From Zygnema cylindricum (Eukaryota > Streptophyta > Zygnematophyceae > Zygnematales > Zygnemataceae): 64,000 bases of DNA. The translations under genes and the position numbers were made by a program. The first letter of the stretch is position 1; each line of letters starts with the position of its first letter. The stretch lies in contig JBBHKE010002921.1 in assembly GCA_037447655.1 (NCBI GenBank), positions 1-64,000 of the forward strand. The letters run 5' to 3'. Under the pieces are notes generated by a model. It was not told the origin of the DNA. It searched no databases and saw nothing but the letters and a program-made list of their open reading frames with translations. Shown one piece after another: positions 1 to 9,821 of the stretch.

Positions 1-660
1 TCCGACCGACTCACAATTTCTACTTTCCACTCTCTCTCCCCATTGGGCGACAGAACATGAACGTTCTCAAAAACTCGACCATAAATCGCGCGCCAATAAT
101 TAACCGACCGTTTAAACGTCGGCGTGTTGTAATTAACGATTAAAACGACATTTTCGAACGAAGCGCGCCAATTTTCAAAAGCCGAAACGTCGTCGGCGGA
201 AGGGGTGTGCGAAGTGCTCCGTGCACACTGGGAACAGTACGAATGGTCGGCGGCTCTTCGGTACATTCCCACCGGACACGCGGGACATTTTTTTAGGGTT
301 TCGGCGCCGAAAGAGGACGATTCGACCCCGCAAGGGTCGATTTCCGCGCATCGGCGAATCGGGACGTCGGATCGGAAGCCGGCTAAGAAATCTTTCTTGT
401 GGCACGCGCAGGATACGGCGGAAACTGGCGGTACGGAAATGTAGGAGAGCGTGAGGAAGAAGGAGAGGAGGGATAGGGAGGGAAGGAAGGGAGTAAGCAT
501 GGTAAGGTAAGGAGGGGAAAAGGGAGGAGGGAATAGAAGGAGAGAGTGAAGAAAGAGGGAAGGGAGGGAGTAAGCATGGTAGAGTTAGGAGGGGAAAAGG
601 GAGGAGGGGATGGGGGAGAGAGCAGTGAAGAGGGAGATTGAGGGGATTCATGTGGACAAA
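1..660. other. unassigned GC-elevated segment followed by purine-rich tract
   Basis: The first 440 bases are richer in G+C than most of the window and hold two overlapping plus-strand frames (205-444 and 221-454). I recognise no protein family in either. Bases 440-650 are almost pure purine on the plus strand, and a block of about 43 bases beginning GGGAGTAAGCATGGTA is repeated near 490 and 566. No splice signals or codon pattern settle whether this is an exon of a gene off the left edge. Confidence 0.35.
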
Positions 661-732
661 AAAACCTGTCACGCGTCATGTTACAAGGTACAAACTAATC
701 CGTACAGTATAGTACTGTGTGAATCCTTCCAG

Positions 733-780
733 GTTCAGTACAGTACAGTACAGTACAGTACAGTACAGTACTGTACTGTG
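733..780. repeat. CAGTA pentamer microsatellite
   Basis: About seven perfect CAGTA units run from 736 to 770 and then turn into CTGTACTGTG, giving a short palindromic end. The motif GTAC/CAGTAC recurs at many other places in the window. Confidence 0.85.
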
Positions 781-965
781 TAAAAATCAAACGTATTCGT
801 TCACATCCGTACATTAGACAAAGCTCATCAACGTAAATTTGAAATTTCAAAACTGAAACTTCCAAAAAAAGAAACAGAAACGAGACCTCACTATGAAGAT
901 ACCATTGGTCGTACCGTACAGATGTACGCAAATATTTTGACTTCACATGCGCCACTACTGTACAG

Positions 966-1526
966 TTGCAGGATTCACACTAAAAATGGAGAGGAAATGA
1001 ATGTCCTTCTTATTTGTTTGGACGTGAATCGCCTTTAACGTCATCTCACGTCAACAAAAACGTCGCGATGTGACTCATGTTGCCGTACGATTATGCGAAG
1101 ATGACTCAAATCCGTCCGTACCAAACCATCGGTAAGAAGGGGGGAGGACGTTTCGTCAAAGTTCCAAAGAAGTTTTAAGTTGACATTTTTTTACGTTTTA
1201 TTTTAGATGATTTTGATTGGCTATTTGATAATGGGTTAGCATTTAAAAAAAAAATAGTTATAGTACGGATCACTCATTCGGGATACGACTTCATTTTTCT
1301 TCAAAATCGGAAATCTGCATTCCGAAAAGGGTTTCCGGAAATGAAAATGACTTACCACAGTTGTCAAAATGTGACGCACTTGACCGTATGTTTTGTCCGC
1401 CGCTACGCTCCAAAAAGTGTATTTTGTCTGTCGCTACGCTCCAAAAAGGTTGACAGCCGAGCGGTCGAGCTACGGGAGTCATTTCGTCATCTCATTCACC
1501 ATCCGTTTCTAGTGTGAATCCTGCAA
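966..1526. mobile_element. MITE-like element with 17-bp terminal inverted repeats
   Basis: TTGCAGGATTCACACTA at 966-982 is matched in reverse complement at 1510-1526 (17 of 17). The 561-bp interior has no convincing coding frame. A further inverted copy of the core GTGTGAATCC lies at 717-726, outside the element. I could not identify a clear target-site duplication, so the superfamily is open. Confidence 0.6.
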
Positions 1527-1545
1527 GTATACTGTCCATCGATAC

Positions 1546-1764
1546 TACACCGCGAATCGCTATTAGGGTTAATGTTTTTTTCGTCTCTTAAACATATTTT
1601 ATCCGTACGCTCGTGTCAGATTGTAGATCTGACGGTTACGATTGAAAGGTAACACTCTTAGCTTCCGATTGGCGGTCTTAGAGTAAAAATTGGACAAATG
1701 TGTACGGAGGAAATTTGTATTCAGTTACGAAAAATTATTAACGCTAATAGCGATGCACGGTGTA
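1546..1764. mobile_element. Stowaway-like MITE, TA target
   Basis: The ends read TACACCGCGAATCGCTATTAG and, inverted, CTAATAGCGATGCACGGTGTA. The element proper (CACC...GGTG) is flanked by TA. Internal sequence matches the copy at 43292-43508 (CCGTACxCxCTTGTC, a CTGACGGTT block, CTTCCGATTGG). Length is about 219 bp with no coding capacity. TA duplication plus short inverted ends places it with Tc1/mariner/pogo-type MITEs. Confidence 0.75.
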
Positions 1765-2096
1765 TACTATTTAGTGTTGTGTATCGGGTATTGTCTTATG
1801 GCAGAGGTCGCAAAGGGTCAACCGAAACCGTGACCGACCGTTAACCGACCGCCCGCGCCGGATCCGGAACGGATTCGGTTGCCAAATTTTAGGGGTCAGG
1901 CGGTTACGGTCGGTTGATTCACCACGAAAAAAAAAAACGGTCGGTTACGGTCGGTCAACCAAAAAACCAAAAAAAAAGAAAATTTTGTACTGTCCCTATA
2001 ATCCAATATTCTTGTACTTTGTACTCTTTGGCATCGTGGAAGTACGTGACATCATGATTAGCGTCGCAAATCTGACACGTTACTGTAGTAAGCTAT

Positions 2097-2506
2097 TTAT
2101 TTCGCAAATCTTAGGGAACGCAACAAAGCGTCGCAAATCTGACACGGTAGTACAATATTCATTTCGCAAATCTTAGGCAACGCGACAAAGCGTCGCAAAT
2201 TCATTTCGCAAATCTTAGGCAACGCGACAAAGCGTCGCAAATCTGACACAGTACACCGCGCATCGTTATTAGTGTTATTAACTCTAATTTGGGTTCTTAA
2301 AATCTTGATTTTTTCCCGCAATTAGTATACATGATTTTCGAAATTAAATTAGCAACTCTATTTAAGGACGTGGACCATAATCTGCCACGTTTCTGGCACT
2401 AAATTAGAATCAACAACACTATTTTTTTTTACGCTATTTAAACTTTGACACTAATAACGATGCGCGGTGTAGTACACTTCATTTCGCAAATCTTAGGGAA
2501 CGCGAC
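2097..2506. repeat. 42-bp tandem repeat, interrupted by a MITE
   Basis: Units containing TTTCGCAAATCTTAGGCAA and GCGTCGCAAAT repeat head-to-tail, with perfect copies at 2159-2200 and 2201-2242 and a diverged one starting near 2097. The last copy is cut by the MITE at 2254-2469 and resumes at about 2472. On the minus strand the array reads as a repeated RRFVALPKICEMN peptide, which I take to be incidental. Confidence 0.8.
2254..2469. mobile_element. Stowaway-like MITE nested in tandem repeat, TA duplication
   Basis: The ends are CACCGCGCATCGTTATTAG and its near inverse, flanked on both sides by TA. The neighbouring tandem-repeat unit at about 2131-2175 is an empty site: removing the element and one TA restores the repeat unit almost exactly. 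Internal sequence (CTATTTAAGG, GGACCATAATCTGCCACGT, CTGGCACTAAATTAGAAT) is shared with the copy at 42925-43127, defining a second subfamily. Confidence 0.85.
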
Positions 2507-2760
2507 AAATCGTAATTATTGGCTTATTCCGTCGTACATTGATTAATTTTGTACTTTTTCGGTTACGGGCGGGCACGGTTAGTGACGAAAAATCAAGATT
2601 CGGTTAATTTTTCTTTTCGTAAACGACAGTCGGTTAACGGTTAACAATTTTGGAGCGTGACAAAACTCGAATGGGCGTCGGTTACTCAGATTTTGAAAAA
2701 AAAAAAAACGGTCGATTTCGGATATGAAATTTTTTGACTTTTGCGACCTCTGTTTTATGG

Positions 2761-5670
2761 CGATGAATTCGGTAACTGATATCGTCAATAATTGACTCAG
2801 GGCGATCGATATATTTCTCCCGGACCCACAAAAATTATGGTCGATCATGTCTATTTGAGGTGAGTGGCTCGTACAACCGTACGGAATCGTGATATTGAAT
2901 AAAAGGACGAAATGAGTACGGAGTTATCGCAAGTTATCAGGAGGGGGAGGGTTTGGGAAACTTTTTGCAATCAATTCCGTGCCACAGTACGGAGTTACAA
3001 TTGGTAATTATCGGCAAAATATTTATTGGTAATAAATCACGATATACGGTTATGATCATTCTTCTTACGATATAGCGAAACAACATATCCATTTTGGGTG
3101 GAGAAAAAAAAGATACATATTGGTTATCGGCAAGAGATTAACGATAAACCATTACACGGTGAATCCTTTAAAGTGTTAATAACACTAAATCCGCGATTTT
3201 TGACCCACGAACCTAAAAAAGAATTAATAGTTTTATTTTTTAATTACGTTAATACATGTATGGTTTCATTGGCGTCAATTAAATTAATTTTAAGATTTTT
3301 AAAACAATGTAGTGTACAAAATGTGTCAGTCCGTACTAAAAGTGTTTGCAATTTTGTACCAAAGCACAAACAAAGTGTCAAAAACGTTGTCCACACAAAA
3401 AAGTAAGTGACGCCGACACAAGAAAGTGCACTAAGATTTGATTCCTAGTAATTAAGACGGGGGATAATCAGTTAAACTTGTTCTTACATGTTGAAACTGT
3501 TGTTGTTTAGAATGCTTTAGTCCTCTTTATGCCTCAGCTGTGAGAGAGAGCTGTTCGGGACTTAAGCTATTTTTGGTTGAGTTCGGTTCAGTACTTACCG
3601 AAATTAGTGTGACAGTGAAGTTGGGAGTTCACGGTTCATTCACACTTGGGACACGTGTCGTCACTTGGGAGAATGCGTGAGTATGTCCTCCGTGGACGTA
3701 CGGAAATTCGGCAGGACCACTGGACTTCGTGAAGTCAATTCTACGGTGCCAAATCCTCTAATCGGACCGCTGACAGCCGCCGCCAACAAATAGTGACGAG
3801 GCGTGACTAGATCATTATCACTTTACGTTGTCTGAACTTCGGTGTAAATATTTGTGATAGAATGTTAGATGTACGGCTGGAATGCCTCCGTACAGCTTAG
3901 TGTAGTTTCGGTGTATAAAAGTAGGACTTAGTGAATTTGATTTTTAGGAACAAATGATATGAAAACTGTACACTCAGTTTTATGTAATTTCATTTCTACA
4001 TATCTCACAGATTTGTCAGCGGAATTGATTGAAATTTTGTGTGTGTGTTCCTTTGTATGTTATCTACATTGTGGCAAATTTTCAGGACGTTTGGAGCATT
4101 TTTCTGAAAGTTATAGTCTGTCAAAGTTTCTGTTCAGCCATCGGTATTTGTGGAAGCTTCCTCTCTTGATTTGTTCTACGATGACTACTGCTGCATCTTC
4201 TTCATCTTCAGTACCAGCACTTGTCTCAGAACAACAAAAACAACGACTATGTGAACACAAACTACAACAGCTACACCATGAGAATGTGTATCTGTATAAG
4301 TGATATGTGGGATAATTAAAGTTATGTTTTGTGAGCTTGAGGTTGTGAAATTAAAAATCCATTTGGCAACGATCAATTTATTTCCTATATGTAACTCTGC
4401 TATCTCAACCGTGCGATTATCCACTACCGAATTATATTTCTCTTCCCTGCTTGTCTTTATTTTGTATCTTATTCACCCGCCTAGCTCGGTTCGATGTTAA
4501 ACCCACATTCTCGTGTAATTTCTCACAAGTTGTTTTCCATTAAAGGAAATTCATTTTTTCAACCATTGAAATAACATTCTATGGCTTCAAAATATCCCCC
4601 CCTTTCCCATCATAAGAGAGCCTTACAGGTTTATTCCCTCTAGTCACACGAGTACTCTTTTGAACAATTTTTATGTCTTCTTTTGCAGTTTTTTGTTCAC
4701 TTACATTCAACAAACTTAACTCCAATTTCTGAGTACTTGGAGTTCTTTGCGACGATCGAGAACTCAGAGTATTATCACTTTGTACTCGATTATCAACATT
4801 TGATATTCCCTTTTAAGTTCAGGTCCAATTCTTCCCTTTGGCCCGATTCTTTGATTCTTCATTTGAACCTGGATCCCCAAGTTTTTGTAAATTCTTTTGC
4901 TCTTGTTTTTCATAAACATCCAAGTTATACTTTGGTTTTTTGAAAACTCCATCACTGATCCCAGATCTTCATGAAAGATGTTGTTCAAAGACTCAACCAT
5001 TGTCTTCCATGTCAGACAAAACTTATAATATATATTGCCTCTCAAGTTACAAAAACAAAAATTCGTGGCCAACTTTTCTCTACAAACTTTGCCTTCTTTC
5101 TCTTGGTTCGCACACACCGTTGCGAGATAACCCGTGATAATCAAATGGGAAATTGTCGACATTTTTTGCTCTTATGAATCTTGTAAAAATGTTTTAAGAG
5201 ATTAAGGTCAATCTTCGATTATAGATGTAATTTGTTTTCATAAATGACAATCCCCTACAAGAATATGAGTCCACTATTATGATTCATGAAAAGAACCACC
5301 TACAAAAAGGTCTAATTCTATCATTGGGCGACTCTTTTTTTGATGTGTAAAGAGCAGGTATTATCACCCATATACCCCTAGTTTTACAACATCGTAAATT
5401 GACCACCATTATCTTATCACATTGCTTTCAAGTTCCTTGCCTACACTCTTTCAGTCATCACAATCCACTATTTAGGTATTGCGAATGCGTTTGGTACTTT
5501 TTCAGTAAATAAACGAAAAAACTTTGTGTGTAGTGGACACCGGTTACAAATATGTGTTTTTTGCCCCTCAAAGTCTCGCGCTTCAAGTGCTGACAAAAAT
5601 CAACATGTACTAACACTTACAAACATACTTACAGATTTCACCGGATAAGGTTTTCGAATCTAATGTCTTC
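2761..5670. other. non-coding or decayed DNA left of element E1
   Basis: Several short frames (3098-3406, 3959-4303, 4683-4943, all plus) show no recognisable domain. A TATAAAA-like string lies near 3915, but there is no supported gene behind it. The stretch at 4500-5170 may be coding debris on the minus strand, listed separately. Otherwise I see nothing assignable. Confidence 0.4.
4764..5162 (-). pseudogene. unidentified decayed coding remnant
   Basis: This minus-strand frame of 132 codons has an ordinary protein-like composition, including CFCNLRGNIYYKFCLTW and MVESLNNIFHEDLG, and ends at a TGA. After that stop another frame carries VTRGNKPVRLSYDG. I cannot match it to a family. Given the surroundings it is probably part of an old transposable element. 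Confidence 0.25.
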
Positions 5671-6128
5671 TGTTGATATTTATGTATTTTCTAGGTCTGA
5701 TTTAGGATAGAATATTTTCTGGTAGGTAGCTGCCTCTCCCAGAGAGCACCTTGTATAAATGGTAAACTTTGGCTAGCCATAACAATCAACTCAGTTGACC
5801 AATTCAGTGATTCTTGTTGCTGCAGACTCAGGGGAGTCCATGCTACATTGGGGTGTAGTTGGTCAGATTTTTTGCCTACTTGGGTGGCCGCATTTCTAAG
5901 GGAAAGTCAAAGTGGGTGAATGTATCCAAATTACATATTCTAACTTTGCATTATGTGGTGGAAACGAGCACACAGAAAGTCTTGTTTCACAAGGGTGAAG
6001 CTTTAAAAGGGTTGTGATTGTCAAAGGGTCAATCATTTCAGTTTATATAAACTTGGAGTTGGCACTATCTAGATTAGCTTCCATTAGACCTGCGAATTCT
6101 GTGTGGCAATGGAGCCCATAGAATTTCA
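5671..6128 (+). repeat. E1 5' LTR
   Basis: It aligns with 9363-9821 along its whole length with scattered substitutions. It contains GTATTTTCTAGGTCT near its start, a string shared with the E2 and E3 LTRs, and a possible TATA motif (TTGTATAAATGG, 5751-5762). The last 20 nt start with ATG and continue in frame into gag. Confidence 0.93.
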
Positions 6129-6520
6129 CGTTATGGGCCCACCATCTAGGGTGCCTATGTTCGATGGAACAGACTTCACTTATTGGGAGTTTACAATGGA
6201 GGGATTGCTTTTCGAGAAGCACTTATGGGGAATTGTTTCGGGACAAGTGAGGTGTCCGCCATCGGGCTTTGGAGGAGCTCACTATGGAGAATCATCTGGG
6301 GCTGCCAAGAAAACCAACAAGAGTTCAGATGCAACAGAAGGTGAAGGGAAAATCATTACCGTGGAAAAGGAAATAGGGGAGAAGGATAAAGGGACACCTA
6401 TGGTGAGGGGAGCTAGGCTCTCGGCCACGGTTCCACTTTTGGGGGTTATAACTGAACCAGAAACTGAAGAAAATGATAGGAAAATTTGGGAATATAAAAA
6501 CACTATAGCAAAACATCTCA
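6109..6520 (+). pseudogene. E1 gag, N-terminal part
   Basis: The ATG at 6109 lies inside the LTR; the protein begins MEPIEFHVMGPPSRVP and continues FDGTDFTYWEF, the pattern of copia Gag N-termini in E2 and E3. About 137 codons are intact, up to IAKHLI, where the frame runs into the insertion at about 6524. The continuation is recognisable again at 7881. A start at the second Met (6134, inside the primer site) is also possible. Confidence 0.8.
6129..6143 (+). promoter_or_regulatory. E1 primer binding site, tRNA-iMet anticodon-arm type
   Basis: CGTTATGGGCCCACC directly follows the LTR end. From its second base it is complementary to the anticodon stem-loop of plant initiator tRNA-Met (GGTGGGCCCATAAC, recalled from the conserved plant sequence). 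This corresponds to priming by a cleaved half-tRNA, as known for Drosophila copia. Confidence 0.8.
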
Positions 6521-6523
6521 TAC

Positions 6524-7869
6524 TTGTTGTTCTTTGGTCTAAAATAGACCGCAGAAGCAACCCAAACTATCAAACAAAATGTTAAGCAAAGCTAAGCCAA
6601 TGAACAATCATTTGAAATGCATCCTCCATTTAACATATATGCGTACACAGATGCAATCATTCATCCGCACACAGGCGGAGCAATCATCCGTACACAGACG
6701 AAGCAAGCATGCATACAGTGATGCATGAATAACATTTAGGGTTACATGAAAATCACAAGAAACCCTAAGACAAATGCATAAATAATGCATATTAAACAAA
6801 CATAAAATGAACACATATATATAATAATATATGAATGCATCACATATAAACAAAAGTATAATCAGATGATAAATGTATCATTTAAATGCATGACCTAATT
6901 AGCAACCCTAAAAGTCTACATCTTCGGTCCCTACTTTTTATGCTAAGCAATGATGATTTCGCTAACAAAGCTCATAGCTATATATACACTTGTGAGCTGT
7001 CAACAAATCAATAACTGTCAAAATATCCAACATAACTTCCACTAAAACATAATATTCTATTACGACAAAAATCCTAAGTGGAAATTACGTAACTATCAAT
7101 ATCTCCTATTTAAACATGATAACCTACTATTAAGAATAAACTAACCATAAGCTTACACTGAAAGTCAGGCAATCGTAAGCGTACACTTGTCTGCAAATAC
7201 GACACAGAAATTAGACTGTCCAAACCCTAATTAGCCATATTAACATCCTAATAAACTCTAATTAATTAATACAAATAAGACAAACCAATGTTGTTCCAAA
7301 TATTTACAGGTACACAAAATCTTATGCTGAGTCATGGCAAATAAATCAGCAGGACTGCGAATCTCTTAAAAGCATCCGGGACGTCCAAAAATAAATATCG
7401 TGTGATTGACGCGATTTCGCGTCACCACTACTTGAAAATAACGGCAGCCTTTGTCACACTTGATGTTGCGCGAAGTGGCCCCAAAGTCCAGTTGACAAAA
7501 CGACGTCAACTCATCCAAATCAAACCAAACCGTACCCACGTACTTCGTCATAAATACCGCCTGCTGAAATAAAGGTTCACCTGTCCCAAAAAGATACACT
7601 GTACCTTCTCCATAGTTGTCGTCTGTTGATTCTGTTTCGTACGTGCGACGTACTATTTTAACCTTTCATAATATTCTACATCGGATCGCTTCGCGATCTG
7701 CCGTCCATTTCACTTACGCATTGCGCGCCATTCAATTAGTCGATTAATTTTACTCGTACAATAAACCTCCAATCTGCAAATCTGTTCGAACCTCCACATT
7801 AATAAACAAATTACGTACGCACGAAATACGCGCACGCATTTGCGAAACTGAATCTTCCAAAAACAACAA
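6524..7869. mobile_element. 1.35-kb insertion within E1 gag, probable DNA transposon
   Basis: It separates two halves of one Gag protein. The proposed ends are TTGTTGTTCTTTGG and, inverted, CCAAAAACAACAA, with TAC on both sides; these are imperfect and short, so the exact borders are uncertain by a few bases. One minus-strand frame (7366-7599) is unrecognised. A block around 7683-7715, including the palindrome GGATCGCTTCGCGATC, is also found in the filler at 26640-26703. Confidence 0.5.
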
Positions 7870-7880
7870 TACTTAGATAT

Positions 7881-9333
7881 GTGTCTAAGTCCATAGCTAT
7901 CACTCTTTTAAGTCTAATCAAGTCTTCGGAAATCTGGGAAACACTAATTCAGATTTATAAGAGTGAGACTATACAGAGGCAACACTTAGTAAAACAAGAA
8001 ATAGAGGCCTATGTTTATAAAGGCGGTAGCATGATAGAGTTTTGCAATGATATTGTTGCGTTATATGTTGAGCTTGCTAGTCCGGGATATGTAGAATCTG
8101 AGGAGAGGAAGATTAATACACTAATCATTAAACTCCCATATGAGTACGAATACATCATTTACCGTATGCAGGGAATGGATGGATCCTCATGGACTTGGAG
8201 CATTACCATGGGGATAATACTTGTGAGGGAAAGCACTTTCGAGCTTCATAGGGGAAGTGACAGGGATTGCATTTACAACAGGTGGTGTGTGGCGGAAGCG
8301 TGATGTGAGGAACGGCGGTAACGAGCGGAAGCGTGATGAAAGGAAAAAAGATAAAGGTAAACCTTATCGAAACTTCGGTGGAAGGAGAGGGAGAGGAAAA
8401 GAAAGGGGAACTTTGAAAAAGGGGGTTTGCTTCTTTTGTAGAGAACTAGGTCACCATATGGAGGAGTGTCCTCGTTTGGAAGAAATTACAAATTGGAGTG
8501 TGAATGAGGAGGAAGAAGGGGAAGAGGAGAAAGAGGATGAAGAAATCTTGGAGCTTCTTCACACCGGTAGAATGGAGAAGAGAGAAAAGTACACTGCAAT
8601 TCCACGAAGGCAACAGTGTGCTTTTGGAGGTATAAGGGAAGTAAAGAGAGGGGAGGCACTTGAGGATGTCAAGGAGTGTAGAGTGGATGACTTAGAAATG
8701 CGAAAGTCAGATCTAGGATCCATTAGTGAAAAAGGGAAAAATAAAAATAAAGAGGATAATTTAATAGATATTTTGAAAACAGAAAACTGGTTGGAAAGGG
8801 AGACTTCAACGGATTCCGAGGAAAGGGGAGAAGTGAAACTAGAAAGGGTTTTTAAGGATAAGGGAGAAGAGGAATATTTAATGAAAGCTTTAGGGGAGGA
8901 GAAATATTTTTTGGGAATAAAAATAGAAAATGATAGTGGAAAGAAATTGATGGGAGAGAGTGAGGAAAGTTCAAATTTTGAAGGTAATGGGTTTGACATC
9001 ACTAAAGGGAGTGATGGCATTTATGAAGTTGTGCCTGTAAAAGGGTTAGCATCTGGGTGTATGTTGCGGATTGGAGATGGGGCTGGCTGTTTGGATCGCA
9101 AGAGGGAAATCGGTTTGTGTGTGGATGGAAAAGTGATGAGGTGGATAAAATCTTTGCTCGGATTTATGAAAAGTGGGATGTTAAACAAAATGTGTGATGT
9201 AATTATTATTTCAGTTCATCTAATGCACCGTGTTAAATACGAGAGTATTTTCTTATGTTTTATAAAAAGAAAAGGAAAAAGAAAAAAAAAAAAAAAGGGA
9301 GGGGATTTTTGTTCATTTGTTTGTGGGAGTTGA
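7881..9333 (+). pseudogene. E1 gag, C-terminal part with zinc knuckle, plus long extra frame
   Basis: Frame 1 (7881-8303) carries the Gag segment EIWETLIQIYKSETIQRQ...YVYKGG and the region equivalent to VYRVQ in relatives. A frameshift near 8250-8290 moves the frame, which then stays open to 9333. It encodes a basic stretch, a CCHC knuckle (CFFCRELGHHMEEC) and IPRRQQCAFGG, which in E2 directly precedes the protease. No DSGA motif follows. Instead there are about 240 codons of Glu/Lys-rich sequence of unknown origin with a short RT-like string. The open frame of 358 codons in a deleted element is notable. Confidence 0.65.
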
Positions 9334-9345
9334 AAGGAAAATAGA

Positions 9346-9362
9346 CTAGAAAATAAGGGGAG
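9346..9362 (+). promoter_or_regulatory. E1 polypurine tract
   Basis: AGAAAATAAGGGGAG directly precedes the 3' LTR. The same string precedes the 3' LTRs of E2 (minus strand, 27752-27768 and 25395-25411) and E3 (38357-38371), tying the three families together. Confidence 0.85.
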
Positions 9363-9821
9363 TGTTGATATTTATGTATTTTCTAGGTCTGTTCTAGGAT
9401 AGAATATTTTCTGTTAGGTAGCTGCCTCTCCCAGAGAGCACCTTGTATAAATGGTAAACTTTGGCCAGCCATAACAATCAACTCAGTTGACCAATTTTAG
9501 AGATTCTTGTTCCTGCGGACTCAGGGGAGTCCACGCTACACAGGGGTGTAGTCGGTCAGAGTTTTTGCCTGCCTGGGTGGCTGCATTTCTAAGTGAAAGT
9601 CAAAGTGGGTGAATGTATCCAAATCACATATTCTAACTTTGCATTATGTGGTGGAAATGAGCACACAGAAAGTCTTGTTTCACAGGGGTGAAGCTTTAAT
9701 GGGGTTGTGATTGTCAAGGGGTCAATCATTTGGGTTTATATAAACTTGGAGTCGGCACTATCTAGATTAGTTTCCTTTGGACCTGCGAATTCTGTGTGGC
9801 AATGGAGCCCATAGAATTTCA
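9363..9821 (+). repeat. E1 3' LTR
   Basis: Starts TGTTGATATTTATG and ends GAATTTCA, pairing with 5671-6128. The homology stops exactly at TTTCA, which fixes the LTR end and shows that the gag ATG (9802 here) belongs to the LTR. Confidence 0.93.

Larger units (their letters stand above)
1802..2752. mobile_element. non-autonomous hAT-like element, copy 1
   Basis: The termini are CAGAGGTCGCAAA and, inverted, TTTGCGACCTCTG. Flanking 8-bp sequences are TCTTATGG (1794-1801) and TTTTATGG (2753-2760), 7 of 8 identical, as expected of an aged hAT duplication. The 951-bp body is rich in CGGTTA/TAACCG motifs and has no transposase. It contains 42-bp tandem repeats and a nested TA-flanked MITE at 2254-2469. 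A second family member is at 13504-14419. Confidence 0.75.
5671..9821 (+). mobile_element. Ty1/copia-type element E1, non-autonomous, pol deleted
   Basis: The element is bounded by LTRs of 458 and 459 bp that begin TGTTGATATTTATG and end TTTCA. Flanking 5-mers are TCTTC (5666-5670) and TCTGC (9822-9826), 4 of 5 identical. The order is 5' LTR, primer site, gag first part, a foreign insertion (about 6524-7869), gag second part with a zinc knuckle, a long acidic/lysine-rich frame, polypurine tract and 3' LTR. Protease, integrase and most of reverse transcriptase/RNase H are absent; only a short EKYFLGIKIEND stretch resembles the RT of element E2. Mobilisation would have needed an autonomous relative. 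Confidence 0.9.

Noticed and set aside
717-980. Possible 264-bp element between inverted GTGTGAATCC and GGATTCACAC
   Set aside because: Only 10 bp match, with no target duplication; the pair 966-982/1510-1526 is far stronger.
1772-3190. Possible TAGTGTT-type element starting at 1772 and ending near AACACTA at 3179-3185
   Set aside because: The right end matches poorly and the 8-bp flanks differ, so only a lone left end is supported.
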